Of a DNA stretch of 64,000 nucleotides, positions 32,169 to 43,356 are shown one piece after another. The position numbers and the translations under genes are program-made. Under the pieces are notes generated by a model that worked only from the letters and a program-made list of their open reading frames with translations, was not told the DNA's origin and searched no databases. Source of the stretch: Euglena gracilis (lineage: Eukaryota > Euglenida > Euglenophyceae > Euglenales). The stretch's first letter is position 1; each line of letters opens with the position of its first letter. The stretch is from NCBI GenBank assembly GCA_039621445.1, contig CP154955.1:38047123-38111122 (forward strand), given 5' to 3'.

Positions 32169-32890
32169 AATAGTGTCCCATGACCCAGGGGGGGGGAATT
32201 GCACATCGGGAGGTCGAAAATCGCAGTGCAAAAAAATTGCACAAAATTGCACATACCAGAAAAGCCATACCAGAAACCAGAAAAGCTGCATATTCTGCCA
32301 ATTTACCTGGTCGGTTCGCCCAAAAATTTGCAACACAATCAGCCGTGGCAATATGCGATGGCAATACTTACACCATTCATCCTGAATTTGTTCATCATCC
32401 AGCGGAAGACACAACAATTGTAGAACGCCCATTGCTCCTTTGCCAATTGGCCGATTGGGTTTGAAAACTGAGCAAACCAACAATAAACAGCCTTTGAACG
32501 AAAATTTTCACTACGCACATCAGTTTCCCAGCAAAAACTACCCCTGCTACCCATATATTGCAAAAACTGGCTCCGACACTGGTCAAGTGTGGGGGGGGTG
32601 TGGGGTGTGGGGGGTGGGGGGGGGGGGGGGTGGGTGGCAGTAAATGTCCAGTGTAGGAGCCAATTTTTGCAATACCTCCAGCAAAAAAAAAAAGGTAAGT
32701 TCTCAATTGCATCAAAAACTGACATTTTCCAAAACAAAATGTCCTGGGCCATGTGCAATTAATTCACAAAATTGCAAAAAATTGCACATTTCGGGAAAAT
32801 CGAAAATTGCACAAAATTGCAAAAATTGCACGGTGCAATTCCCCCCCCCTGCATGACCGCCATGTGGTTGAGCCGGGTGTGGGACACTAT
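32169..32890. mobile_element. Small palindromic element split by the hAT-like element
   Basis: Outer inverted ends aatagtgtccca and tgggacactat surround the inner element at 32186. Removing the inner element leaves a ~50-bp sequence with complementary ends. Confidence 0.6.
32186..32851. mobile_element. hAT-like element with TTGCAC/AATTGCA subterminal repeats
   Basis: Ends CAGGGGGGGGGAATTGCAC and GTGCAATTCCCCCCCCCTG are inverted. Flanks give a 7-bp duplication CATGACC (32179-32185, 32852-32858; 7 of 8 if extended). Both sides carry multiple aaaattgcac repeats. The centre (32290-32460) is unique sequence with open frames on both strands and no recognised homology. Confidence 0.85.
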
Positions 32891-33545
32891 CGAGGGGGGG
32901 GGTTAGGTTTGAAAACTGGCCGCAAGAATGGTCATTGCTGATCAACCACCATGGTAATGTGCTTGGTGTGGCAGCGTTCCCATTGTATGCAGCAGACTCT
33001 GAAAATTTCTGTTGTCCATTGTGCCTGGTAAATTCTCACCCCAAGTGCCCAGTATATTTCACACCCCGGAAAATTCAGAAACAACAATGACACCCGACAC
33101 TCCAATGAATTATCTCAAATCATGCCCCAGTTTCATTCGCCGCAGTGCGCATGATCAAAGAAAATTCACTTCAAGGTTTTCCTCCCTCCATATTCATTTA
33201 TGGTGATGATGACTGTTTCGGGTAGGTTGGTGGAAATTTATGGTGGCCATCTTGTCGGCTCAAATTTGGATTCCTCAGACTTTGGTCAGACTAAAACCAG
33301 AGGGGAGCATCTTATTGGATTGATCTAGAGGGGGAATTGAGAGAACGGGAACATACTCAGTTCGACGGCATTGAAACTACGTTGAGCGGCATGCAAAAAG
33401 GGCGCAGCACGTCCACCAGAATCATCCAGAGAACCCTAAAGACACAGGACCACGATGTTTGGCCGGTGGGCTTCCCCTCATCGTTGACTTCTGCACCGCA
33501 AGACATTCGGCCACTCGACATTCAATGCACGGAGGCGCACTGGAC

Positions 33546-33718
33546 CTGCAGCGGCGGCGTCTCGCGGACGGCCCGGCTGCGGTCCGCCGCCGCGGCCAGA
33601 GATGCGCCGGGGCAGCGCGGCGCGGGGCGGGTCGCCCCCAAGGCATCCCTGGGCGGGGTCGAGGGCCACCCGCGGGGGTCGGTCAGCAACGCCTCACCGC
33701 CGCCGCCATCGAAGCAAA
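33546..33718 (-). CDS. Exon of unknown function, low complexity
   Basis: Acceptor aatcctgcag, donor CTGCAG/gtccag. The frame gives VCFDGGGGEALLTDPRGWPS, TPPRDALGATRPAPRCPGAS and an alanine/arginine-rich end. Strongly GC-rich. May be a downstream exon of the gene starting at 37.8 kb. Confidence 0.55.
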
Positions 33719-33909
33719 CTGCAGGATTTGCAGTGGCGAGCCGATAGGTCGGACCCCGAGATCGATTGGGCAACTCGAGGGGCCGTGTGGTCGGCGATTT
33801 TTTTCCAAGGGGGGGGGGTCGAACGCCCCACATAACCCCATCGCCGTGCGTTGGGGAAATAATAAAAGCTGCAGGGAATGGACATCGATTGGGGTTAAAA
33901 ATGAATTGT

Positions 33910-34440
33910 GAAGGGGGTGGGTGTTACAAAAAAGTTGATTGGAAACTTTTGCGACGTTTTCTGGCAAGCGTGACGTTGCAAACGCCGACCCTGAACACCC
34001 GTGATCGTGATCAAATTTGGGCCAAAATCCCCAAACCTGGGCCAAACAAATGCGAAGAACAAGATAAATAATACAAGCAAAACGAAATTCCTATTTCCCC
34101 ACTTGAACCGTCAACTTCTTTCCCGTTAAAATCAATCAATCCATCAACGAATCAACCACCATGGTGGCAGTATAAACTTCATTTCAAAAAAAAAATCAAA
34201 GCAGAAGGGTTAAATAACCAAATTTTTATCCTTGCCTCAAACGATTTGTCTGAATATTGTCTTGTAAAAAAAATTATCCATGAGCAATTCTGCACTGGTG
34301 AGAGGTTTTGCGACCTCTATGGGACGGGACCCACACACCCATCACCTGGAGGGGAGGCTCGGGAGGACCCATTTTGGGGTTTCCAATTTTTTTGCGCACA
34401 TTGTGCCGAAAATAGAGGAAAACACAACACACACTCACCC
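33910..34440. other. Noncoding stretch
   Basis: AT-rich intron-like sequence; nothing recognised. Confidence 0.4.
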
Positions 34441-34444
34441 TCAC

Positions 34445-34590
34445 CCCGGGTCGCCAATTCTTGAAAAAAATCCTGACACCGGTTCTTGGGAAAGAGCCCT
34501 GCTTTTGTCAAATCCTGGACAGCTGCCAGAGGCTCCTCCCAAGAATTATCAACGAAATGCTTCGTCTCCTCCCAGAACTGCTCCAAATAC
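34445..34590 (-). CDS. Exon of unknown function, helical
   Basis: Canonical GT-AG exon (acceptor ttgtatgcag, donor CCCGGG/GTGAGG). Encodes YLEQFWEETKHFVDNSWEEP, LAAVQDLTKAGLFPKNRCQD and FFQELATR. Acidic, aromatic and helical in appearance, with no family recognised. Less GC-rich than its neighbours but with two clean splice sites. Confidence 0.7.
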
Positions 34591-35387
34591 CTGCATACAA
34601 GCAGCAGAGCATTCGAGCACCCCTCAAGCGGGCACCAAAACAATGCGGCTTCGCAACTGTATGAAGCCAAGAACAAATACAGGGTGGACAAAAATTATGC
34701 AAAAAATAAGGTAAAAAAATTGGTGGAATTTTGGCAGAATGTTGATTCTGGAAAACAAATTTGGTAAAATTTGGAGTTTCAAACACTTCTTTTTGTGATG
34801 TGTCGAGCAGTATGCACCTGCTTCCCATTGATCAAACTGAACATCTGCTGAGGGGGTCTGCCAAGCATTGGCCGGAGGGGACCACATCACCTACAGGGTG
34901 ACATTGTTTTTGATGAGCCAGTAGAAAAACGGCTACAAAATCCTGTCACAGGGTTTTTGTCCACCCTGCTCAGGTAATAAAAGACTACGTGATTGTCCAC
35001 ACACAGGCAAACTCTGCAGCCAGGAGCTCTTTTACAATTATGCGAATGGATTGTTTGTCACTCCAGTATTCTTAAACAAATTGCTTGATTCTGGGTCACC
35101 TCCCCCCAGCCCAGGCTGCTGCTGTCTGAGTGCAAAACTTTTGTTTTTTTTTTCACAAATAATTTTCTTGACCAATTTCCCAGCAGACATCTGACTTCTT
35201 TTAACTCTCCCTTTATCCCCTGTGAGGTTGGGTGATTGGATTGGACTCGACTCCCAAGGATCTTGGAGTGCGGGTGCTCCACCAGAAAATTGGAGAACAA
35301 TGATCCCTTAAAAAAGGCAGGGCCAGGAGATTTGATCTCATTTTCCCCAACATGGCAGCTATCTGCCTTTTTGCCATGACCAGGGTT

Positions 35388-35655
35388 TTGCCAAAGGGCC
35401 CCCGAGGGGGTCCACTGACTATCCATTTTGCTGGACACTGGGAAAATGGACTAGCCAGACCCCTGGGGGGATGCGGGACCCCCCCCCCCCGTCAAGAATA
35501 AATTCCTCCGGCGTTTTTTTAAATGAATTTTTTGGCTGATTTTGTCCCAACAAATCCAAAATGTCCAAAAAATGGGCATTTTTGGCCAGCTTTGGGGGAC
35601 CAAATTTTTTTCCGGCTTCGCCGGTCACTGGAAAAACTTTCCACTAGCTAGCCCA
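35388..35655. repeat. Truncated family A element
   Basis: Contains ggacactgggaaaatggactagccagac, the ttggccagc/ccaaatttttt core and cactagctagccc of family A, but lacks the terminal CAGGC...GCCTG pair. Confidence 0.7.
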
Positions 35656-35732
35656 AAGCAAGAAAAACAGGTCTCCTTCAGTTCATGGTTTTTACTGACA
35701 TTTGAGTCGAAACGCTGCTTTTGATTGAACAC

Positions 35733-36019
35733 CGGTCGATGCGGATGCCCCGGCTTGCATCCAATCCACCTCGCCGGCCCACCTGTCCAGCAGCGCCAAT
35801 TTCCGACGGTACTCCTCCTCCGCCCTCACCCGCTCCGCCTCGACCGCCGCCAGGAAGGGCTGCTCCGCGCCGGCCCCGCCCACCCCGGCGAGCGCCAGCG
35901 CGGCCGCCAGCCGCTGGGCCAGCTGCTGCAGCCCCCCGTCCGCCCCATCCGGGGGGCCTGGCTCGGTGTTGGTCGCCCGGTCGCGGCCCGGGGGCCGGGC
36001 CAGCCGGGGCACCGCCGCT
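35733..36019 (-). CDS. Coiled-coil exon of unknown function
   Basis: Acceptor ctccccag (another possible at cccgcag), donor GACCG/GTGTTC. The frame reads PRLARPPGRDRATNTEPG, then GGLQQLAQRLAAALALAGVG, then FLAAVEAERVRAEEEYRRKL and ALLDRWAGEVDWMQAG. The second half has the alanine/leucine/glutamate heptads of a coiled coil. Likely part of the gene starting at 37.8 kb. Confidence 0.72.
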
Positions 36020-36119
36020 CTGGGGAGACCGAAACGGGGAACGGGCTGCGGGCACCACGGCGGTCCGGGGATCGAATGGGGCCAAAAATTAAAAAGTCAA
36101 AAAAAAACGCTTTTTTTTA

Positions 36120-36165
36120 TCGCTTTGGGCGGATGGACGATGGACGATGGACGATGGCGCAACGC
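36120..36165. repeat. GGACGAT short tandem repeat
   Basis: Four copies of atggacg/atgg in a row (tggacgatggacgatggacgatgg). Confidence 0.85.
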
Positions 36166-36691
36166 TGCCAGAAATCACTTTACCCCCCGAAATCGAACCG
36201 TTTTTTTTTGCCGAAATATGGTCTCTGTTGCCCATTTTTCCGGTTGATTTTCCGTTGAATGTGCTGGGACAGGAAATGATTTTTTGTTAAGGACCGGCCG
36301 TTGGCAGCCCAAAAAAAGCCTAAGGCGGTCCTTAAGGCCCTTCAAGGGGAAAAAACTTCCCGTCCCTAATGGACCTCTCTGGCGAGTGCATATGGCCCGA
36401 AATGGGTAGTGGCCAGGGCGTGTGAGGGTGGGAGGGTGGGGGAGGGTTAGGGGTCCCAGCTCGGGCCATTACTTCGCTGCGGGTCGCCACAATCCTCCCC
36501 CCGGGCACCAGGCAGGGGGAAAGATGGAGCACCTGAAGTGCACGCACACTGTCTCCCGATTGCTGTGAAAAGTTGCCAAACAGAAAACACACAACAAGCT
36601 TCAGAGTCGCACGCCAGTCTCCCTCTCGAACAATGCACAGCTTCCCTGTGCCGATCAGTGTGGCACTGCACCCATCGATGTGGAAACACAC

Positions 36692-36778
36692 CTGTCGCGA
36701 ACGCTCAGGCGCTCAATCAAGGCGGTGTCCACCTTTGTATCCACCGGGTCACCCTTCTCGTCTGGCCCAGTGATGCCC
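36692..36778 (-). CDS. Unknown gene, exon 3
   Basis: Encodes GITGPDEKGDPVDTKVDTAL and IERLSVRDR, ending GACAG/GTGTG. The upstream nonconventional intron (36779-36955) is only 177 bp and is the clearest in the window: its ends CAGGGCTGAA and TTCAGCCCTG are perfect inverted repeats, and it is flanked by 8-mers ATGGCGGG and GTGGCGGG (7 of 8 identical). A possible following exon after aacttttcacag at 36577 is not resolved in frame. Confidence 0.75.
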
Positions 36779-36955
36779 GCCACCAGGGCTGAACGGGAAC
36801 GCCTGGTGGGGGGCCGACCCCCCCCTCCCCCGGACGTTGGGGGGGGACTCCCATCCACCATGACACTGCTCCGTGGGGGATCAGACCCCAACCCATGAGG
36901 AGGTCGGGGGCGTTGACCCCGGTTACGCCCCATCTGGTTTCCTTCAGCCCTGCCC

Positions 36956-37104
36956 GCCATCCACTGCACAAGTGCTTCACGCTTTTCCCGGGCGGACTCA
37001 GGCGCGTGTTGCGGTGGCGGAGGAACCCCAGAGCAAGGCCTGCGATTCCGGGCCGCCTGGAAACAGGCGGCCCATTTTTCCGCGCTCAGGCCGTTGACAA
37101 GCAC
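36956..37104 (-). CDS. Unknown gene, exon 2
   Basis: Begins after ctgaccagag in phase 0 and reads VLVNGLSAEKWAACFQAARN, RRPCSGVPPPPQHAPESARE and KREALVQWMA, then joins through the nonconventional intron to GITGPDEK. A folded-looking N-terminal part is followed by a proline linker. No family recognised. Confidence 0.75.
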
Positions 37105-37745
37105 CTCTGGTCAGCCATGCCCTGGGGCTCAGCATCACCCGGCATAGCCCGGCATCGCCTTTGAAGCCCTTGGTGGTGCACCTCTAATGCCTGCATTCAG
37201 TCAAATACTGCATCCACGGCATCCACAACGTCACCTGCATCCACTCCATCCACTCTTGTCCACCCTTGACCATTTGCCCACTTTTGCCCACTCTTGCTTT
37301 TGGTCACTGTTGCCAAATTCATTCACTGTTGGCCGTTTTTAGCCATCACAAGCTTCTTCCCCTCTTGGTCCTTTCTTGTTACAGCCTTGGAGCGGCATTC
37401 ATGGGGTGGATGCAGATACTGGCGTCGATGCAGTGAATGGATGCAGAGATGCAATGGCATACAATGGCCTATAAGACCATAAGAATTGCTCATATTGACC
37501 CAAATGAGCCCCAAGATTTACTCAAATTATCACAAAATTGCTCCAAAAATGGCCAAAATGAGTGCAACATGAGAGATCTGAGGAAAATGATAGCTCATTA
37601 ATCCCAAATATGGGTTTAATTCTGTAAAGGATGGAAAAAATGCCAATGTCGGCCAGCATTGCCCAGTATCAGAACCCCACCTCTGGTATCCAAAAATCCA
37701 GCACCGCCCAGCATCGCTCAGTGTCGCCCAGCAGCCCAGCATCAC

Positions 37746-37813
37746 CAGAGGTGCTTGCCCGTTGAGGTGGCGCTGCTTGGGGGTGCTTTGCGAGCTGTTG
37801 GCCTTGTTCATCG
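37746..37813 (-). CDS. Unknown gene, probable first exon
   Basis: ttgttgtcacgcag/CG precedes ATG at 37811; in a euglenid this could be a spliced-leader acceptor two bases upstream of the start. It encodes MNKANSSQSTPKQRHLNGQA then PL (22 codons, phase 0) and ends CTG/GTGATG. The next exon continues in phase 0. Upstream of the acceptor a minus frame is also open (GKLIDDFGFYMRSWGASGC), so an alternative upstream exon is possible. Confidence 0.6.
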
Positions 37814-38520
37814 CTGCGTGACAACAAAAGGTGCATTACGGTCTTCACTTCCAAACAACCACTGGCACCCCAAGAACGCATATAAAAACCGAAATCATCA
37901 ATCAGCTTCCCCTGGCTGGATTTTAGGGTGTCGCCGACCCCCACCCTGCGGGGAGAGGGGGTCCCACCACCAAGGCACTCAGAGCCAACCCCTATGGTGA
38001 AAAAAAAAGGCCAAGGCAGAAATCATTTTGCCCCTTTTCGGACCTATTGGCCAACCAGGCGCACCCGGGGTAAATCAAACCCAGCCTTCCCCACTGCGAT
38101 ACCCTTGTTGTGTCTTACTCTGTATGAGGAGGGGTGGGTGTGTTTGGACCATCCCATTCACTGGTTTGTCTGACCCACATGTCTGACCCTGGGTGGTCTC
38201 TTTTTGACAATTTCTGGCCAAAATGAGCGCACAAAAACAAGGCTAAACGGTTTGTTGGCGACTTTGGAATAAAAAGATCACGGCCCTTCGCACTGGGCAA
38301 AATACTGCCCAAAGCAAAGCTCCAACCGAAACTTCTCTTCACCCGAGGAGGGGGGATCCCCGGCCAAAAAGGCGAGTCACCCCAAAAAGACAAAAAAAGA
38401 CAATAACGACACCTTTTGGAACTTCCATGTTAAGCCTCCCTGGGCCTTGGGGGTTGCACAAGGAGGTATTCTGCTGTTTGGAAATACTGATTTCCACGCC
38501 ATCATTTACGCCCACCCAAG

Positions 38521-38798
38521 CAGGGTTTTTTTCAGACTGGGGGGGGGGAGGGGTCGGCACCCACCCACCCACCCACCCCCTGGGGTGGCCCCCCCCCTGT
38601 GGGAGGAGGGGGGTCCTGGGGGACCCACCCACTTTTGCCCGAAAATGGCCAAAAATGGCCAAAAATAGCACCTTTTCAAAATTTTCGGTGTCTTGGCGCC
38701 GAAAAAGATACCAGCCCCTGCCCCACCCCCGGGGGGAATGATCCACGGGACCCCCCCCCCCAGGGGAGGGGTCCAAGACTAAAAAAAAAAAACCCCTG
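38521..38798. mobile_element. hAT-like MITE, family D, copy 1
   Basis: Starts CAGGGTTTTTTTCAGACTGG and ends aaaaaaaaacccctg, with an exact 8-bp duplication CACCCAAG (38513-38520, 38799-38806). The interior has poly-C/poly-G pairs and a gccaaaaatggcc core flanked by cggcgcc-type sequence. No coding capacity. On the minus strand the surrounding frame stays open if the element and one duplication are removed. Confidence 0.94.
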
Positions 38799-38954
38799 CA
38801 CCCAAGCCAGCCTACCAATGCAAGGGTTGGTGAAATTCCTGACTGTGCACAAGATGATGAAACCAAAAAGAGACAAAAATGATTCATAGGGCATTTTGCA
38901 TTCCTATTGAACACACCAACAGAGGCATGTATCCATCCGCTTCCCTTGGAGATT

Positions 38955-39056
38955 GACGAGGCTGTCTCCACCGCGGCGCTGTTTTGAGCCTCCGCTGCCA
39001 TGTCTCCCCCATACGGAATCGCCAAAGAGGGAATCGGGTCAGGATCCACGTAAGCA
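38955..39056 (-). CDS. Probable exon of unknown function
   Basis: Acceptor cttttccag, then a frame with AYVDPDPIPSLAIPYGGDMA and AEAQNSAAVETASSISK. Composition suits a real exon; the donor is unclear (no GT within the next dozen bases). Could be an upstream exon of the gene at 37.8 kb or a separate gene. Confidence 0.5.
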
Positions 39057-39129
39057 CTGGAAAAGGGAAGAGACAGCGGAACGAGTCCGTGGTGCACAAT
39101 AAAATACAACGGTCAACAGGCTGAACCAA

Positions 39130-41060
39130 CTGCCGTCCTCAAGAGGAAACACAGCTCAAAGCTGTTTCTTGCCAATTCTGATTTTAACTTCAAAAAAGCC
39201 AGAAAGAATGGCAGAAGCACATTTTCAAAATTTCAAACCATTTGTGAGGGGAGAACAGGGACGTTGGGTTATGGACCATGTCCTCCCCAGATTTCCCGTA
39301 CAAGCTGGTTTGGCCATTTTATATCGTAATGGGAATATCTCCAGGAGTTGATGCAACATCAAATCACAATTTCCCTCCGAAAAAAAAAACACAAAAGAAC
39401 GAGCAAAAAAAGGCAGTGCACATTGATTCAAAAAAATTCTGAACGTCAAAAAACCAATGCAAAACAACACACTGAAAATGCAGAATGCTTTACAGCCTTA
39501 AGGTTGACTCCCCAGCTGCACACACTTGCCTGTTTTTGGGGGAAAATAAAATTCGAAAATGGAATCTGGGAACCCTCATAGAAGAGCATAATAACTGGGC
39601 AAAAATCTTCAAACTCGGTAGAGCAAAAAATGCGAAAAAGAAATGAAAATTTCACGAACTTCATTCTGTGAAAAAAATGCTAAAAACGCGAATTTCAAGG
39701 CGTTGAATTTTTTGCAAACACCCGGCGACTTCGGTGCGTGAGGGGGAATATCAATGATTCCTGACCCCTGGGGTGTCGTCCGGCCCGAAACCAGTCACAA
39801 TGAAAAAAACCCAGTGGACCCCTGGGCGAGGGGTCGGCCCACTACGCAATGCCAATTCATTTTCCTCCCAGGAAACAAAAAACAGTTGTTGCAACCATTC
39901 TGTACGCGATGGATAAACTCTCCCACTTATAACCCCCGGGGGGGTAACAAGATCGTGTGGTGGTCGGCCCCAAGAAGCTTAATGTGTGTCCAGAAGAGAT
40001 ACCCTTTTTTTTCAGCACGGGGGTAAAACGAGGTATTTTGGGCGATTCTATGGGTCTTTTGCCAAACCCCATAAATTGGCATTCCCGCCTCACCTGTGTG
40101 ATTTTTGGCAGGGGGGTTATGAGTGGGGGGCTAACTTTTCTGACCGCACAGGTGCTGTGCATTTCAAATGGTCAGAGGCAGAGAGGGAAGAAAGAATGCA
40201 ACCCCCAGCCCACCTTTGCTTTGGGTGTCTTGTTATATTCCCTGACTTCACTGTCTTGCTGGATCAATGCCATATGCATTACAGGCATATTGCCGTCAAA
40301 TACAGTGTGCCCTGACATATTGGAATGTGCAACACAAATCCACAATCCCAATCACCCACATGTGGAGCAAAAGACCTGTGGGTGTACATCTTGGCGAAAT
40401 CCACCACAGCAGGAGTATGCAGTAAATGACTGCCGGAATCAGAATAAGCACAAGGATCCATCATTACCTGAGAATGTAGGGAAGCCGCGTTTTGGATGAA
40501 TTTGCAGTGGGACCAGGTGGTCGGTTACCACCAAAGCTGGTTCGATCAACGGAAGAGATGGGCCTTTCTCCAAGCCTTGATACGTAGAGTGTGTGACATG
40601 CGCATTTGTCTGTGCCCCCCATCCAAAGTTGTTGTCGGAATTGGGTCTGATCAAAAACTTGCTTTATTAGAATTAATCTGTTGTGGACACCAGGAAATAA
40701 GACAACCCCCAATCACATTCGACATATGACTAGAAAAATCAAAGGTCAGCGTTCAAAAATATATCGTCAAAAGCAGAATGTGCGACGTCCCCCAAAATGT
40801 CTTCCCCAGGGCTGTACAGGAAGGGGTTTCCTGGTGGCAAGCTTCTTTTACCAATAAAGCGATCAGAGCTTACCGACCTAAATCCCTCTGAGCTAAAAAA
40901 TTTCATTCCTGAGTCCCTTTATCTCCCAATGTGAACAATATGGAGGAGAGACAGCTTGGGGGGGACCTGGATGCCCTACCCCGAGCTATTCCCTGCCCAA
41001 ACCCCAGGCAACCCCAAAAATGGTCATTTTCATAACTTTTTTATGTGTGAGTTTGCAAAA
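39130..41060. other. Stretch without a confident gene
   Basis: Mixed AT-rich sequence. Frames near 40280-40460 (minus, with VVDFAKMYTHRSFAPHVGDW) and 40440-40650 look mildly protein-like but lack family support and consistent splice sites. Confidence 0.4.
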
Positions 41061-41069
41061 AATATATCA

Positions 41070-41430
41070 AGCAGGGCGTTTTTGACGACCCTCCCAGGGG
41101 TGATTTTAACGACCCCCCGGGGTCCAGAGCCTGGAAAACTTGGGCTGGCTGGAAAAAGGCTGCTGGCTGACCCTCCCCGCCCGGATCCCAGGCTGAAACT
41201 GGCCCAACCCAGGGTTGAAACTGCAAAAAAGTCCCAAAAAACAGACAAATATGCAAAAAAAAAAACAACAATTTTCTCACCCCAAATTTGCCCTGGCCAC
41301 CCATTCACCCTGGCTACCGTGTTCTGACCCATTCTTGGCCCATTTTTTTTGCAACCCCAAAAAACGAAAAATCCGTAACCATCCAACCACCCTTTGGCTG
41401 CTGGAAATAAATAAACTCGTTGATGGACGG
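41070..41430. repeat. Dispersed repeat family B, copy 3
   Basis: Starts gcagggcgtttttgacgacc and shares cttgggctggctggaaaaag, the A-rich core and ctggaaataaataaactcgttgatg with the copies at 17862 and 21770. Confidence 0.7.
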
Positions 41431-41541
41431 TGCATCCCGCCGCGTGCAGCCCCACCGATGCCGGAAAGCGGGGGCAGTGCGTTTTAAGCCACGGTCGAGG
41501 ACCCGGGGCGGGGGTTCGACACTGCGGCGAGGCGCGGTGGG

Positions 41542-41720
41542 TCATGGGTGGGCCGGCTTCTGCTTCTTCAGCAGCTGGGCCTTGCGGGCCTTGCGGTAGT
41601 ACTCCTGCACCATGCGGTAGCGGTCCCGGTCCCCCACCGCGTCCGTCAGCAGCACGGTGGTGGCCCCCCGCGTGAACTGGTACTTCGCCCAGTCCGCCCC
41701 GTACCACTCCCGCAGCATCG
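41542..41720 (-). CDS. LicD/fukutin-family protein, terminal exon
   Basis: After cccacccag the exon reads AMLREWYGADWAKYQFTRG, then TTVLLTDAVGDRDRYRMVQE, YYRKARKAQLLKKQKPAHP and TGA at 41542-41544. The L-x-x-x-Y-G-x-D-W motif is the usual C-terminal landmark of LicD proteins, and the lysine-rich tail closes the protein. The intron (GT-AG) joins CCT-G to CG in the right phase. Confidence 0.87.
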
Positions 41721-42472
41721 CTGGGTGGGGGCAAGGCGGGGGAATGGCCGTGAGGGCTCACCCATACCTCCCCTCTGGGGGGGGGGGCAACTTCGGAGGG
41801 GTCATGTTGACTGCAACGGTCCAGGGGACGAACGAGCCTCTTGTACCGGCTGCTGCCAAACCCCCCATTCCCTTACATCAGACTGCCCTTGCTGTGCATA
41901 TTTGTGTGCATCTGTAGACACATACTGTGTCCATGGAGGAACCCCGCCCCCTGTCCTTGGCACGCCAAAATTCACGAAAATGCAGTTGAAATGGGAGGTG
42001 GGTGATGGACGACCCGTGCTATGGATACCATATAAAGGATAACGACTATAAAAAGAATTCTGCGAATCAACCATATGGCATCAACAATTGGACCATGGTA
42101 GCGTTCATATTCGCCCAAAATCACCAAATTCAAAAATTAAGGAAGAAGAGTGCAAATCCACAATTGTGTGCAAAAAACAACGGCGGATAAACTTAGAAAA
42201 GCAAAGTGGGTCAAAAAGCTCGAATTCTTTGGTACTGGAAAAAGAGCCATTGACATGGGGCATGCATTGGCATAAGTGCTAACACTAGCCAGCATGAGGA
42301 TTGACATTTGGATGAGGATTACCTTAGCGTTGAAGGCATATACATTGGCACCAATGGGCCAATGGGCTGGTGCTGAGCTGGGGGGGGCAGCCTTGTTGGA
42401 CCAACTTCAACGTTCCCTTTCGAATATTCTGATGCCACTGACGAAGAGAGGACATGGAGAGCCGGGATGTAC

Positions 42473-42637
42473 CAGGGCTGTCGGCGGGGCACCACGCGGC
42501 GTAGCCGTAGAGGTGGCAGCGCTGGAGGGGGTAGACGTGGCGGTTGTGCACCGTGGGGTCCTTGGTTGGGCCCTTCCGCCACATCCACAGCTCGATGTGG
42601 GAGTCCGAAACCACATCCAGCGCCAGCTGGTCAGAGA
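42473..42637 (-). CDS. LicD/fukutin-family protein, exon
   Basis: GT-AG exon of 165 bp (acceptor tccccccag, donor CCCTG/GTACAT). Encodes SDQLALDVVSDSHIELWMWR, then VHNRHVYPLQRCHLYGYAAW and CPADSP. The H-I-E-L-W and Y/F-P-L-x-R-C...G...W-C-P patterns correspond to the second half of LicD domains. Phase 2 at the 5' side, phase 1 at the 3' side, matching the terminal exon. Confidence 0.87.
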
Positions 42638-42740
42638 CTGGGGGGATGCTTGTCAGCGCACAAGCACAAACCACAAGCTGCAAGCCAACAGGACCCAGGC
42701 CAAGGAGGGATTGCGGTTGGGTTGGACCCCCAACCAACGC

Positions 42741-42870
42741 TGGGCTTCGGGGTGGGGTGGTAGTAGATCCAGTACACCGCCCGGCCCTGGGGGCAGGCTG
42801 GCTCCTGTCCTTTGAAGCCGGACCCCGCAATGCAGCAGTGTCCACGACCGGCGGGTCTGCACCAGGTAGC
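42741..42870 (-). CDS. LicD/fukutin-family protein, probable exon
   Basis: The frame contains CCIAGSGFKGQEPACPQGRA then VYWIYYHPTPKP, fitting the region between the catalytic Asp motif and the HIELW motif. A GC donor (CCCA/gcgttgg) would give the right phase for the next exon. The 5' edge is unresolved because another frame upstream (SYLVQTRRSW) also looks plausible. Confidence 0.55.
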
Positions 42871-43356
42871 TCTTGGCACTTCTTATTTCAAACAGCTTAC
42901 CGCACACGTGTAACTCACAAAAGTTTTCAGCGTAGACACTTCTAAAGGCAAGACCGTTGGAAAAAGAATGAAACAATATCCTTTTTGTTCAGGTTTTCGT
43001 TCCGAAAAAAAAAAAAAATAACATCTCCTTTTTTGAACTTTTGAATCCGCACCTCCAACCACTGCTTGTGGAGGCGGCTCCACTTTGGGGCGGCTGGGAA
43101 ACGGGCAGGAGACAAACACCCTGGGCATGAGGGGCAAGACCACAGCCTGCCTGGGGGTCCCGGCCAAACCAGTGCTGGCGGGGGGCCGTGTTGGGGAACG
43201 CCTGCCCAGAGAATCAGGAGGCGGTGGCCAGCCCATCCGTTCACCCACAACCTCATTACCCCCACAACCTCACCACATGCATTCTAACAATCCGCCATGG
43301 CCTCCGTTGCCCCACGCAGGCGAGTGCGCGGGCAGCAGGGCGGCCGGCGTGCACAC

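Noticed and set aside
39957-40499. 180-codon plus-strand open frame
   Set aside because: AT-rich, no domain, no start context, composition unlike the confident exons.
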